DNA of 64,000 nt from Punica granatum (taxonomy: Eukaryota > Streptophyta > Magnoliopsida > Myrtales > Lythraceae). The DNA lies in NCBI RefSeq assembly GCF_007655135.1, contig NC_045131.1, positions 12,694,001-12,758,000 on the forward strand. The letters run 5' to 3'. Positions within the stretch are counted from its first letter, which is position 1; the number at the start of each line of letters is the position of its first letter. The notes beneath the pieces were generated by a model, which was not told the DNA's origin, searched no databases, and saw only the letters and a program-made list of their open reading frames with translations. The translations under genes and the position numbers were made by a program. This document shows, piece by piece, positions 11,941-22,853 of the stretch.

Positions 11941-13863
11941 AAAATAAAAAAGAGTAAAGTTCAACTCCCTATGGCTGTGTCTGAGACTTCCAAATCCCTA
12001 ATCTACTCTGCCCAATCCCCTCCGCCTCCGACTCTCCAAGACTGCCCAGTCCCCTTCGTCTCCGACTCTCTTTCAAGTTCCCTAAGGCACTACGCGAGGG
12101 TTTCCTTTTCTCTTCCTCTTCTCCAAAACCCTAGTAGTCGGCGGTCGCTTCCTCTGGCCATCCTCTGGTAGACTGGTACGAATCCATCCTCCGCCAAGGA
12201 TGCGGTTAAAGCTTCTTTGGCCTCTGAGTGATGTGCTTATAGATTCGATTTTTGGTGAGGACAGAAGAGATCAAAATTGGAGATGACGTACCCTATCAAA
12301 TCTGACTTACTATTGTTGTTGGAAAGAAGGGGTTTGATCACTTTAACGAGTGATTTCAGCGGAGCGGTTTCTAGTGAATGACAATGGTTATTTGGTTCAT
12401 GCCCAAGTGGAGATTGGCAGCTATTTGTGATTTGAAGCACCATGGGTCTCTACTTGTAAGTCATATTTTGTTTTGAGTTTGATACTCCAGATATTGTTTC
12501 TGTTTTCTGAGTTGGACCTGTGCCTTTCAATTTGTGAATGTGAGTTTGATATTCCAAATATTGATATAACGTATACCTTAATTACTTGAATCTCACTACT
12601 TAGTGGGAGTGAGTGAGTTGTGGTCAATAGGGTCTAAGCACAACAGATAAAGGCAGGAGTTGATGAGCTTTACTATCCCCTCCGCCTCCAACTCTCCAAG
12701 ACTGCCCAGTCCCCTTCGTCTCCGACTCTCTTTCAAGTTCCCTAAGGCACTACGCAAGGGTTTCCTTTTCTCTTCCTCTTCTCCAAAACCCTAGTAGTCG
12801 GCGATCGCTTCCTCTGGCCATCCTCTGGTAGACTGGTACGAATCCATCCTCCGCCAAGGATGCGGTTAAAGCTTCTTTGGCCTCTGAGTGATGTGCTTAT
12901 AGATTCGATTTTTGGTGAGGACAGAAGAGATCAAAATTGGAGATGACGTACCCTATCAAATCTGACTTACTATTGTTGTTGGAAAGAAGGGGTTTGATCA
13001 CTTTAACGAGTGATTTCAGCGAAGCGGTTTCTAGTGAATGACAATGGTTATTTGGTTCATGCCCAAGTGGAGATTGGCAGCTATTTGTGATTTGAAGCAC
13101 CATGGGTCTCTACTTGTAAGTCATATTTTGTTTTGAGTTTGATATTCCAGATATTGTTTCTGTTTTCTGAGTTGGACCTGTGCCTTTCAATTTGTGAATG
13201 TGAGTTTGATATTCCAAATATTGATATAACGTATACCCTAATTACTTGAATCTCACTACTTAGTGGGAGTGAGTGAGTTGTGGTCAATAGGGTCTAAGCA
13301 CAACAGATAAAGGCAGGAGTTGATGAGCTTTACTATCCTGATCTAATATTTCCTCTCATTTTCAATGAACTTTTTTTCATTTTTCATTTTTTATTTTTAT
13401 TTTGATGCATAAGCTTTTCCTTTCATTACTGCCCCAAAACGAATTACATGTAATCGTCAGAATCGGGTCGTCTAACATACTGCCAACCCCAACAAAACCA
13501 TATGAAACTCACAGGCTAGAGAAATGGATACACACAACCCAACCCCTATGGCCCAGTTAAAGACATTTAGACATCAACATCAATAACCAAACAAGTAGAG
13601 AAAGACAGCATAATATTACACTATGCCCCAAGCTGCAATTTCCTTGCCTTCTTCTGTAGATTTCTTACTCCCAACATTCTTCCCTTCATAGCTTGTTTTA
13701 TATATGGTACTCGGAACTTGTGATATAATACATGTTTCGGGTAGGTTCCGATTCCAAGATTCAGCAGGGTAAGGTCCGGTTCCAAAATCTCGAAATTGAT
13801 CCCTTACAGGGTAGAGTCCGGGTATTGTAAAAAAAATAGGGTACGCGGAACCGATTACCCCTA
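11512..13863. mobile_element. non-autonomous hAT-like element with 8-bp target duplication
   Basis: The left terminus TAGGGGTG (11512, and again at 11764 in the duplicated copy) pairs with TTACCCCTA at 13855-13863. The element is flanked by the exact 8-bp repeat ACCCTAAG (11504-11511 or 11756-11763, and 13864-13871). An 8-bp duplication and a TAGGGGTG-type end fit hAT. The subterminal regions share low-complexity GGTACCC/GGTTCC-rich text on both sides. No transposase is readable inside. The interior looks like 5'-exon/UTR sequence (AAAACCCTAGTAG, CTTCCTCTGGCCATCCTCTG) present in two tandem copies. Confidence 0.75.
12014..13333. repeat. 660-bp tandem duplication inside the hAT-like element
   Basis: Copies 12014-12673 and 12674-13333 are almost identical, starting TCCCCTCCGCCTCC and ending GGAGTTGATGAGCTTTACTA. 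The few differences are single substitutions (for example GCGAGGG versus GCAAGGG). The copied text carries two short minus-strand open frames of 68 codons each per copy with no recognisable product. It resembles a leader exon plus start of an intron. Confidence 0.93.
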
Positions 13864-13871
13864 ACCCTAAG

Positions 13872-14998
13872 TAACTGCCAACACCCCTCATTTGAGGTCG
13901 TCAGCACCTAATTATCCAGAGCTCGGACATGAAAGGTGTGCTTTGTAGAAGCTCTACCTTGCTCTGCACATTGCAAAAGCAGGAACTTGGTTTCACGAAT
14001 CAACCCCTTTTGCATTCCCACTATTAATGAGCAAAACAAAACAAAGTGAGATAATTGCAAAAGTGCCCTTGAAAATTTGAGCGAGGTGCAAATGTAATCC
14101 TAGCGCTTAGACCATTCTTTTTGTTTGGTTTGGAGAATGGGCATTTTTAGGGATGGTGATTTGTACCCAACCTATGGGTATCGGCTTCTTCGGACATGTT
14201 TGGATCGTTCGCCCCATTCTAAAACAGGTAGAGATCTGTAATATTTCTATTGCGGAGCACAGTACAGGTCAGAACTTGATTTTAATGGAGACCAAGACCC
14301 ACCGGTCATTATATATAAATACATAAATATATATTAAATATAATACATAAATATACATTAAAAATTAATATATATTTATATATTAAGAAAACTATCAAAA
14401 TATTCCTTGAAATTGTAACAATAACAGCTAACGTGGAGCTAACTGTACCACATGACAGAATATGATTGGACGAGTAGGCCCCACATGATTGGACGATAAT
14501 AACTAACATGGAGCTAACGGTGCCAGGTGTTACTCGTTCAATCATATTGTGCCATATTGCATAGTTAACTCCCACTAGTTGTTATCTTTATACTTGACGG
14601 AATAATTGACATCGTGCTAAAATTGCAACTAAATCTGAAAGTCGTGCATTTATGTGTTATTTTTTAAAGGTCGTGATATATTTAGGAAAAAATGTAAAGG
14701 TCGTGTATTTATATGCTAATCTACAAAGGTCATGTTATATTAAAAAAAGAAAAGAAGCAAACGTCATGCATTTTTATACTATTTTCTAAATGTCGTGTTA
14801 CTTTAGAGAAAAGTGCGAAGGTGGTGCTTTTTTATGTAATTAATCCTAGTTAAAATGACCAATCGAAACTTTGATGTGGCCTCCTACGTGCAAATAAGTT
14901 GTCATTTAGTTCGTCAAATTCTAAAAAGAACATTCTCTTGCAAAAAAATTTTAGAAATTTTTGTTATAGAAGGGAGCTCTGGCGGGAAGCTGTCTCCT
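13872..14998. other. AT-rich DNA with a degenerate 60-bp repeat
   Basis: No gene is recognised. Between about 14638 and 14840 the phrase GTCGTGCATTTATGT recurs every 58-63 bases (near 14640, 14700, 14763 and 14821) with intervening poly-A. The start of the region (about 14047) resembles 11364 onward in the same orientation (ATAATTGCNNNNGTGCCC), suggesting the ends of another repeat family. Confidence 0.45.
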
Positions 14999-14999
14999 C

Positions 15000-15030
<31 letters not shown>

Positions 15031-15033
15031 AAA
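14999..15033. repeat. homopolymer run C22 followed by A13
   Basis: An uninterrupted run of C (14999-15020) passes directly into an uninterrupted run of A (15021-15033). Its exact length is likely to be variable or an assembly estimate. Confidence 0.95.
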
Positions 15034-15185
15034 GCTTTCCCCTCGGCTCTATGAGAGGATCAGAGGGCTCCTCGTAAGTGGAGGGTCGCAACCCCTGCTC
15101 TCTTGGATGAACCAACGGGAGAAGGTCGCTGTTGGGGGAGTCCCCCCTTGATTTCCCCCCTAAGCCAAGAGAGTGAGCTTGGGTA

Positions 15186-15280
15186 GGGGCTCCCCATCGG
15201 CAACCTCCCCCACCGACAAGGTCACCAGAGGCTCCTTCGGTGACCATGTCGGTAGGGGAGGTTGCCGGTGGGGAGCCCCC
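15186..15280. repeat. GC-rich inverted repeat (hairpin)
   Basis: The arm 15186-15226 (beginning GGGGCTCCCCATCGGCAACC) is nearly the reverse complement of 15239-15280 (ending GGTTGCCGGTGGGGAGCCCC), with a 12-base loop. The composition is sharply different from the AT-rich surroundings and resembles other GC-rich blocks in the window (33600-33930, 54640-54850, 57470-57560). Confidence 0.85.
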
Positions 15281-15510
15281 ACTTGATCCCTCCTCTCCTT
15301 ATTTTGTTAAAAAATTTAAAAGGAACTTTTTTCTTAAATTTTGAAAATATCTAATGCTGTATTGATTATACTATTTTTTTTTAACTAAGTTTACTTGACA
15401 TCGGTAGTCTAGCTAGAAGGCTATATCAGATTTCCATCGCTCAAACTTCATGACGGACCATTTGATAGACAGAATTAAACTTCAAGAGTTATTTTGACGG
15501 CAAAAACTTT

Positions 15511-16509
15511 TTGAGGAGCAAAATGGTGGCCGGTTTAAACTTTGAGGACCATTTTCCGTCTTCCCTCCCTCCAGGCTCCATCGTTTCTCCCCTTCCACTG
15601 CCTCCTCCTTCCTTTCTAGCTTCCACTCCACTGGTCGAGTCATTGGCTGCACTGCCTCTCCATCAGTTCCTGTTCCTCACCTCATGGTCCGTGTGCCGCC
15701 GAGCAAGGTCCGGAGCTGTTGCTGCCGTTTCCTCCCCTGCTTCGTTGGCATCGTACCATCGCTCGTCCTAAGGCCTGCTGGTGCCTCAGAACAATCCCAG
15801 TTCGCTTGCTCTGCAACTCCATGCTTCCTGAGGAAGAAGAAGCTTATGTTGAGATTCATTGTTTCTCGCTCGTTGCGGCGCACGATGCATCAGAGTTTTC
15901 ATGAGCTCATAGGCCGACATCAGTATCCCTCTCTGCTTCTCATTCCGCTCAAATCCTCGTTAAACTATTTACGCAATTGTCCGACCATCGGGCGGTTTGA
16001 TAGAGAAAACTGTATCGAGTTCATTTCATCATGAATGCGTAACAATCTTTTGATGTTGTTAGAATGAGCAGGAGTGGAACTACGGTATCAGGTCTGAGTG
16101 TTTAGTTCTACTAGAATCGGCAGTGAATTTCCATTTCATGATCAGTTAATGAATAAATTTGAATTCTCCTATCAATTTATCTAATGGTGCGGAGAAATAT
16201 GTATTGCCATGGTCCAAGGACGGGTTTGATGATTTGCGTGAGCTCGGGAGAAAGTTTTTAGCTCATAAAATTGAGGAATCTATGCGTTCCTATGAGAATG
16301 TCCTCAAGCCCCAGCATCCCTTGAATTTCAGCTACTTCCTTCTCCCCTCAATTGAGCTCGTTGTTTTACTTTTTCGTCAATTAAGTCATCATGCAACGTT
16401 TTATTTGTTGCATATGTTTCTTCTTGGATCAAAAGTCGTGGTGCATCAAATGGTTTTCGGACAATCACACGCAGCTGAATTCACTAGGGCTGAAAATGAC
16501 CTCTGCTAA
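15511..16509 (+). other. possible upstream exons of the nuclease pseudogene, unproven
   Basis: An open frame at 15684-16034 contains MLRFIVSRSLRRTM, a basic amphipathic stretch like a mitochondrial presequence. A second frame (16159-16509) contains LPWSKDGFDDLRELGRKFLA, which I do not recognise. Both lie upstream of, and on the same strand as, the YqaJ-like fragment. I could not fit convincing splice sites linking them, so the connection is a guess from position only. Confidence 0.25.
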
Positions 16510-16875
16510 TGCAATATGGTAGCTTTTCATTGTTGGTTTTCGGGTAAAAAATAATAGATGTCTCAAATCAGTTTCACTTTTTTTCACTGATCCCGTTTCC
16601 TTTTCTATCTAGATTGATATGCATGTGCTGTCTTGCTGATCAGTTAGCAACTACTCATAATTTCCAGTTGTATTGGCAGGAAACAAGTTTTAAGATGCTG
16701 CAGCTCCATTGCACGTCATTCATATCTAGGAATCGTAAATAGAGAGAGGATGCGTTCTCCTAATACTGGTCATCATCAACATATAACGAATTATGGTGGC
16801 CAGGATATTTGAACCAGTAATTAGCACCACCTTCCTCCGAAAGATCAGGTTCGCAGCCTTCCCTCTAGAAGAGAA

Positions 16876-17659
16876 TTGAGCAACATCGGACGCTCTTTGA
16901 AATTTGAATCGGGCGAGTTGGATTCAGTATTACAACTAGATCGCTATAAGCACCGTTCCAAGAATTGGCAACAGGAGATAAGGCATAAACTGACAACAAG
17001 CATCTTTGCCAGAGCTGTTGGCTTTTGGCCTCGTCGAAGAGTTCAACTCTGGCCAGAAAAGACTGGGGCAAGGGAGCCCTTTTTGGGTAACGTTGCAATG
17101 TGGTGGAACAATCATAAGGAAAAAGAAGCAAATGAGCGGTACGAGCTGATAACCGGAAACTATGTCTCAAATTCTAAATTTCAGATCTTTGGGAAGAATC
17201 ACCCAGAAGATGACTGGCTTGCAGCTTCACCAGACGGAGTAGTTAGTGCTAGAGATCAAGTGCCTATTGGTCGATGAAAATGCGAACCAAGCTTCACCCT
17301 GCAGGCTGATTCCCCTCTACTATATCCCTCAATAGCATGGTTTGATGGAAATCTTAAACCGGGATTGGATGGATTTTTACGTTTGGACAGACGAAGGCAG
17401 CAGTCTATTCAGGATTCACCGTGACAGGAAATATTGGGGTACTCTGAAGTTGGCCGTTTCCGCTTTCTGGTTGAAGCATGTGGGGCCTGCACGGAAGATT
17501 TACAATAAACATGTGATAACAAATCCCCTCTCTGAGTTAAGCTCATACCGACCAGAGCCCAGGCATGAACTCTGAAGTGATATAGTTCGGGAAAGCAAAC
17601 GCATTGTAGATATTTCCGAACTTCTGATGCAGGAGATTGGCGGGAAACTGCTAAACTGA
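16876..17659 (+). pseudogene. YqaJ-like PD-(D/E)XK nuclease, degenerate
   Basis: Residues encoded from about 16930 match the YqaJ/restriction-endonuclease-like proteins of plants (At1g13810 type): a QxRSxxWxxxRxxKLTTS-like start (HRSKNWQQEIRHKLTTS), FARAVGFWP, a KEANERYELITG segment and DDWLAASPDGVV, which carries the first catalytic Asp. The following LEVKCP-type strand with the catalytic Glu and Lys is missing. The frame stops at 17277 after an unrelated tail, and homology resumes at YYIPQ near 17318 in another frame, then TAG at 17333, then GLMEIL-like text through FRIHRDRKYWGTL. A further TGA at 17573 interrupts text that stays open to 17659. A deletion, a frameshift and two in-frame stops make this a pseudogene. 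Family members are mitochondrial or plastid DNA-processing candidates; no activity is expected here. Confidence 0.78.
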
Positions 17660-17699
17660 CCCATTTGGGTGTATCTTGGTTAAGCATTTCTGTTATCCA

Positions 17700-20600
17700 T
17701 TATTGCAATACCAGCGGAAACCATGTTGCTATATTACAATGTGGGAGATAAATATGTTGCTGCCGGGAATGAGACAGAAATCCCTCTCCGGACTCAAGCA
17801 GCTTACTTGAGTTCTTTAAAGGGGGAACATCATAAGTTTAGTTTGCAATGTTCATGTCTGTTCGTTCCTAAAGATTTTCTTCATTTCTATTATTTTTGGT
17901 ATTTGGCTTAAGCCTATAAATAAGTAAAGCACTGAGTTCCTAAAAATCAAGCGAGGATAGAGTTGCACACAAATAACTTCAAGAACAAGAATGAAGTAGA
18001 GAGTGCTTAAAGAGGAGGAATGGGCAATCCTAGTCGCTCAAAGTACACTGTGACAGTCCAGAATGCTTTGGGCTTTCTTCAAGACTTCCAGTCTATTATA
18101 TAGTAGTCTAGGATCAATAGAAAGAAACCACTTGTCGGTAATAGATTGGATGAGCTCTCGACATTAATTTGCTAATTGGATTTGCACCAAGCCCATAACG
18201 TGCTTCTTGACAAGTCCCAATCCGAGCCCACCAAGCAAAAACTCTCTAATACATCCCGAATATGGACTTAACTCAGGACAACGTCACCTATCCCGTAATT
18301 TAGGCCCACATGTCATATTTCCCTCAATATATGGTCATTGAGCCATAATATGGTTACACCTCAATGATCTTCGAGCCATGGGCTTAATAATCTATTGTAT
18401 TGCGATCTTTGAGTCACGAGTTTTAACATGCCAATCTCCATGTTCTTTGAGTCGTGAGCGGTCAAGTATAAAATATCAAAATAATTCACATGTCATTCTC
18501 TACGGTCTTTGAGCCGTGATGAGATGACATATTTATCAAGGATATTTATGAAAATCTACATTTTGCCCCCTCGAGACATTTTCACCCGGCTAGTAGGTTG
18601 TATCATGAAAATGTCTCGACTAATGAGTCTCTCTTTTTTTTTTTAAAAAAAAAAATTCATCCGATAATTTTATGAAGCATGTTTAAATCAATATATGCAT
18701 ATATCCATGAATGTATGTTGTTTAGAAAAGAAATTCAATCGGTGTAGAACATGAGTTCAAAGTGGAATCTTCAATTAAAAACAATAAATTACTTAGAGAC
18801 ATGCTTTCTAAAAGTGGAGGAATTATTATAGGGAGAAAATTTCTCCAAATGTGAGGTGTAAAATCAAAATGTTTGATTTATTGACCAAACAAAATTAATG
18901 TTAATTATTTGAAATGTTGACTGTCTTTTCACATAATATGTCTATGTTAAAGTTCTTTCCATTCAAAAAGCAAAGCTTGATGCTCAAAGGAAGCTTTTTG
19001 AGGACAAGGAAATTCCATGAAATATTATTTAGAAATGAGAGATAGAGGAGAGATATCTTGCAAAGATCAACAACTCTCTCATTTGTAGAGCAAACTCTGT
19101 GAGGTTGAAGAATTGAAGGCCTCATAAGGATCGTAGCTCTTATATGTGTAGCAATCCTTGCGTGGATTGGAGAATTACAACTTCTACGTTATCTTTTGAT
19201 CTGCTACGGAAAGGTATGAATGTGTGTATATGAATATTCTAAAAATATGTATTTATGAATATGTATTATGAGATAAAAAATCTTTTTCAAAATGGCTAGA
19301 GTGAATAATTACAAGAGAATTTGTTATGGCATTATATTTTTTGATTCCTCATAAAACTGGAAGAAAATTCGTGGGCAGAACCAAGGAGGATTTTATGAAA
19401 ATAACTAAAACAAAATACTGCATTTTTTAATGTCTAGGAAGAACAACCAAATGGAACTTCTTTCTTTTTTGTCATTAAACAGAGAAAAACGTCAAATGTG
19501 TTCTTTTTTTTTTGGCTGAATTACCAAAATACTGCAATGGAATTAGAATAATGCATTGGGATAAATACAATTGCTGTCAACGTGTTCCCCCTTTAAAAAG
19601 AAAATTATAAATATTTGCTAAGACAGTGGTATAGTGGAAAACTGCTTCTCGATATGACATATTGCTGATTCCTCTTTTTTTCTAAAACAAGAAAATTATA
19701 AATATTTGATAATGTTTTGTATTGCCCCTTGCTTGTTTTTGTTAAAAAAACAAAATACAAGCATTCCGATTAAACATGCACTACAAATGTCTAATTTTAT
19801 ATTTTAAGCAGCAGAGATGAAAGAGAGAAAAAATGAATTTATATATTTGTTATGCACATATGTATGGATGGAATTTTCTTTAAAAATATGTTCTTGAAAG
19901 AAGACAGAAATATTTGTTATTTCGTTTACGGATAGTGAATTTCGCATGGCTCGCTTTGATGAAAGTAGAAAACGAAAATGTACAAATTATATCTCGGTAT
20001 TTTTTTTCCATCGCTGGCCAAGAATAACTAATTTAGGCCAGAAGGACTGATAATAAAAAATAATCAAATAATCATGCACAAGTCGATATCGCTATCAAGC
20101 ATTGCCAAGCCTCGTGGCATGATGAGAAGTTAGACCCGAGTCTACCCCATGTAGATCAAACTAGGGTTGGTGTCTTTGGCTTCTAAAAGAGCTTTAGATA
20201 AGGAACGCGTCTATGCCTTCTTATTATAATGTAGTAAATTGACATAATTACCTCTTAGATTATATATGTTCTGAAAGTGTTTTAGGCATGGCTTAATTAA
20301 ACAATAGAATCACTTTCAGAAAAAAAGCCAATCTACTTTTCCTATGTTAGTGTTTTGAACATGTCCTTCTGTCTTGGTAACCTAGTCATAATGAAAGAAG
20401 ATCATCAAAGTGATAATTATCAGGAAAAAGCAGGCAATAATTAATTGTTTTGTTTTGGGGTTTATCCTGACCTAGTTTATCTAGATAAACTGAAATTCAT
20501 TCGTGATAATTCAGTAAAAATTTGATGGTTGAGATTATTGGTTATATCGTCAGATAGATGAAGTCTAAGTGGGGAAGGAAAGCCCTATTTACTTAGAGAA

Positions 20601-21070
20601 AAATTTTCAATTTTTTGGAAATTTTCATAGAAAATAAAAAAGCATAATTTACCTAATTAAAATGAAAAACAATTTCTTCAAATAGATTTTTCTAATTTTC
20701 TAAATTCAAAGCATTTTAGTGTAAGTACTTTAAATAATTTTTCAATTTTCTTTTCTTTAATTGGAAGATTCTTTATCAATTATTTTTTGTCTTTTTAATT
20801 GTATCAATTATCCTCCCTTTATTTCACCAAAAATTATCCTCCCTTTAATTATAAAGTCTCTCATGATTATTAGATATTGAATATAAAATTAAAAATGTTG
20901 AGTTTGTAAACATGATTTTTTTCAATTTTCTTTGGACGAATAAATTTAGAAAAAGAGAAGAAAAATGAAAATGGCTTTTCTAAAAGTAAACAGGTCAAAA
21001 GCTTCTCAAATTTCCAAGCCGCTAGTTGAGTTTATAAGTCTTACGGGGCTAGTGGGTTTGCTGGAATGAG
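17700..21070. other. gene-poor AT-rich intergenic DNA
   Basis: No coding region is recognised. At 18330-18525 the phrase CTTTGAGCCGTGA (or TCATTGAGCCATAA, CTTTGAGTCACGA, CTTTGAGTCGTGA) recurs five times. The remainder is AT-rich with poly-A/T runs and short ORFs lacking family resemblance. Confidence 0.5.
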
Positions 21071-21076
21071 TGCGTT

Positions 21077-21373
21077 TGGATTTAGAGTTGAGTTGAGTTG
21101 AGTTTTGATTTTAATTAGTTTGTAATGATTGTATTGTTGAATTATGATAAAAAGTGTGAAAAAGTAATAAATAATTGAGAGAAAGTAATGATTAAGTAAT
21201 GATTGTGTTGTTGAATTGTGAAAAGTGATGAATAATTGAGAGAATTTAATATTAAAAATTGAATTGAATGATTAAAATTTTTTAAAAAATGAAAAAAAAA
21301 GTAATGATTGTGATGTTGAATTGAAGATAAGTGGAATTGAGTTAAAAAATTTTCAAAAAATAAACATACCCTA
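21077..21373. mobile_element. MITE, same AT-rich family as 36595-36925
   Basis: It starts GTGCGTTTGGATTTAGAG and then has a GAGTTGAGTTGAGTTTTGAT run, followed by repeated GTAATGATTGT and AATAATTGAGAG motifs. This is the reverse complement of the text at 36595-36925 (TCTCAACTATTTATTA, ACAATCATTAC, AACTCAACTC, AAACCAAACAC). The internal block is repeated about three times. It has no coding capacity. Confidence 0.65.
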
Positions 21374-22679
21374 AATTGGCGAAAATGTAAATGAGGGAAT
21401 TACAATAGAGAGATTATAGTGTTTTTTTTTTTTAAATTTTTTATGTATACTTTCTATAATTTATGAAATGGCAACAATATTCTTTTCTTTTGAAATAGGA
21501 CGACTACCACTCATACTTTTGTTGGTACGACAAGCTGATGTAATGTTATTGTTCATTTAAAAAAATTAAATGACAAAAGACAATTGGAGAGATGTTTGTA
21601 TGAAGGAGCAAGAGCAAATGTCGTCACCAGAACTCACAAGTACGAAGTCACTGGTGACCCCTTTGACAGCCATAGACCTTGCCTTGGCGGTGCTGATCGT
21701 CTGCGAGCTTGCCCTCCCGCTAAAGGCTCACTATATTCCCGGTGATTTATGTTTTAGTTTTATAGTTTTTATTTTTTAATTATATAATTATTTTGATATT
21801 TTAAAATTGTAATAATGGTATTTGCAGGTGCCACATCAGCAAAGAGGACACGTGGCAGTGAGTCAATTGCCACGCCAACAGTTTTTTCCCCTCCTAAAGG
21901 ATAAGTGATATCGGTAAAGTTTGGGGTTGTGTCTACTTTATTTTGAAAAAAGAAGGTGTCAATGATATCTTATGAAATTATAGGGAGGGCGCCTGAAATT
22001 CCCTTTTTTTTTTATTGGATGGAATTGAGTAATTTTTTTAATGGATGATGGAATTGAATAATTGGGAATTATATAATGTTTGCACTTGCAGTCGATGAGA
22101 TATTAATAAAAACGAAAAGTATCAAAATACCCCTACACATTATTAAAAGAAAATAGATAAATTACTTATTTACAATGCAAGTGAGAAAAAACTCAGCTCA
22201 CTGAAGCCACTGCTGTCATTGGGGTCGCCCATTGGACCCAGGGTGGCGATTAATCCTGATTTCCTCCGACCAACCATACCGTTGGTTGATTGTTCTTGAT
22301 TGGACTACCATTCTTATATTTTGTAATTCTCACCTAGCAGATTTTGCTTCGATCCTGTGCAATGCTCAAGGAATCGTGCGCGGAAAAGTGGCACTCATTG
22401 AATTTCCTGACCAGGAATTCACCTTAGACTTCTTCCCGGCCGAAGGATGACTAGCCGTCCGGGAGCATCTTTGATCTAAACGGCCATGAAAAATAACGAG
22501 AACCTCTAAGAAAGGGAACACTATACATTCTATATTCCATGCTCTTCACCAAAGATTCAAATTTCCTTGTAGTCAGACAGCACAAGTAATTATGCAGACC
22601 AGGTACATGTCTGTACAGCACCAGAGTGAGTACGGAAACTAATAAATATTACCTTTTGAATTTCTAGAAAACTTTACCA
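21374..22679. other. intergenic DNA with a short GC-rich block
   Basis: A GC-richer patch at 21620-21735 has inverted GTCACCAG/CTGGTGAC motifs similar to the hairpin at 15186-15280. A 72-codon open frame at 22232-22450 has no recognisable family. Nothing else is supported. Confidence 0.4.
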
Positions 22680-22853
22680 GCCGTTTGGATTCAAGTTAAA
22701 GTTACTTTGATTTTGATTTTGATTTTGATTGTGGAAAAAAACAAATGAGATGTAGTTATAAATTTGACTTGGGAAATGTGTGTTTTTGTTGTGTAGTGTG
22801 TTGAGTTAAAGTTAAAGTTAAAGTTAAAATCAAATTTCGGGAAAACAAACGGT
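22680..22853. mobile_element. MITE-like element, reverse copy of the 8090-8290 family
   Basis: It begins GCCGTTTGGATTCAAG and ends GGGAAAACAAACGGT, so its ends are inverted repeats. The body (TTGTTGTGTAGTGTGTTGAG, then four repeats of TTAAAG) is the reverse complement of the element at 8090-8290. Confidence 0.62.

Noticed and set aside
12237..13287. Duplicated 68-codon minus-strand frames
   Set aside because: They occur because of the 660-bp tandem duplication and match no protein family; a repeated open frame here is not evidence of selection.
14855..15247. 98-codon frames over the poly-C tract and hairpin
   Set aside because: The reading depends on homopolymers coding for poly-Pro or poly-Gly, and the inverted repeat opens both strands.
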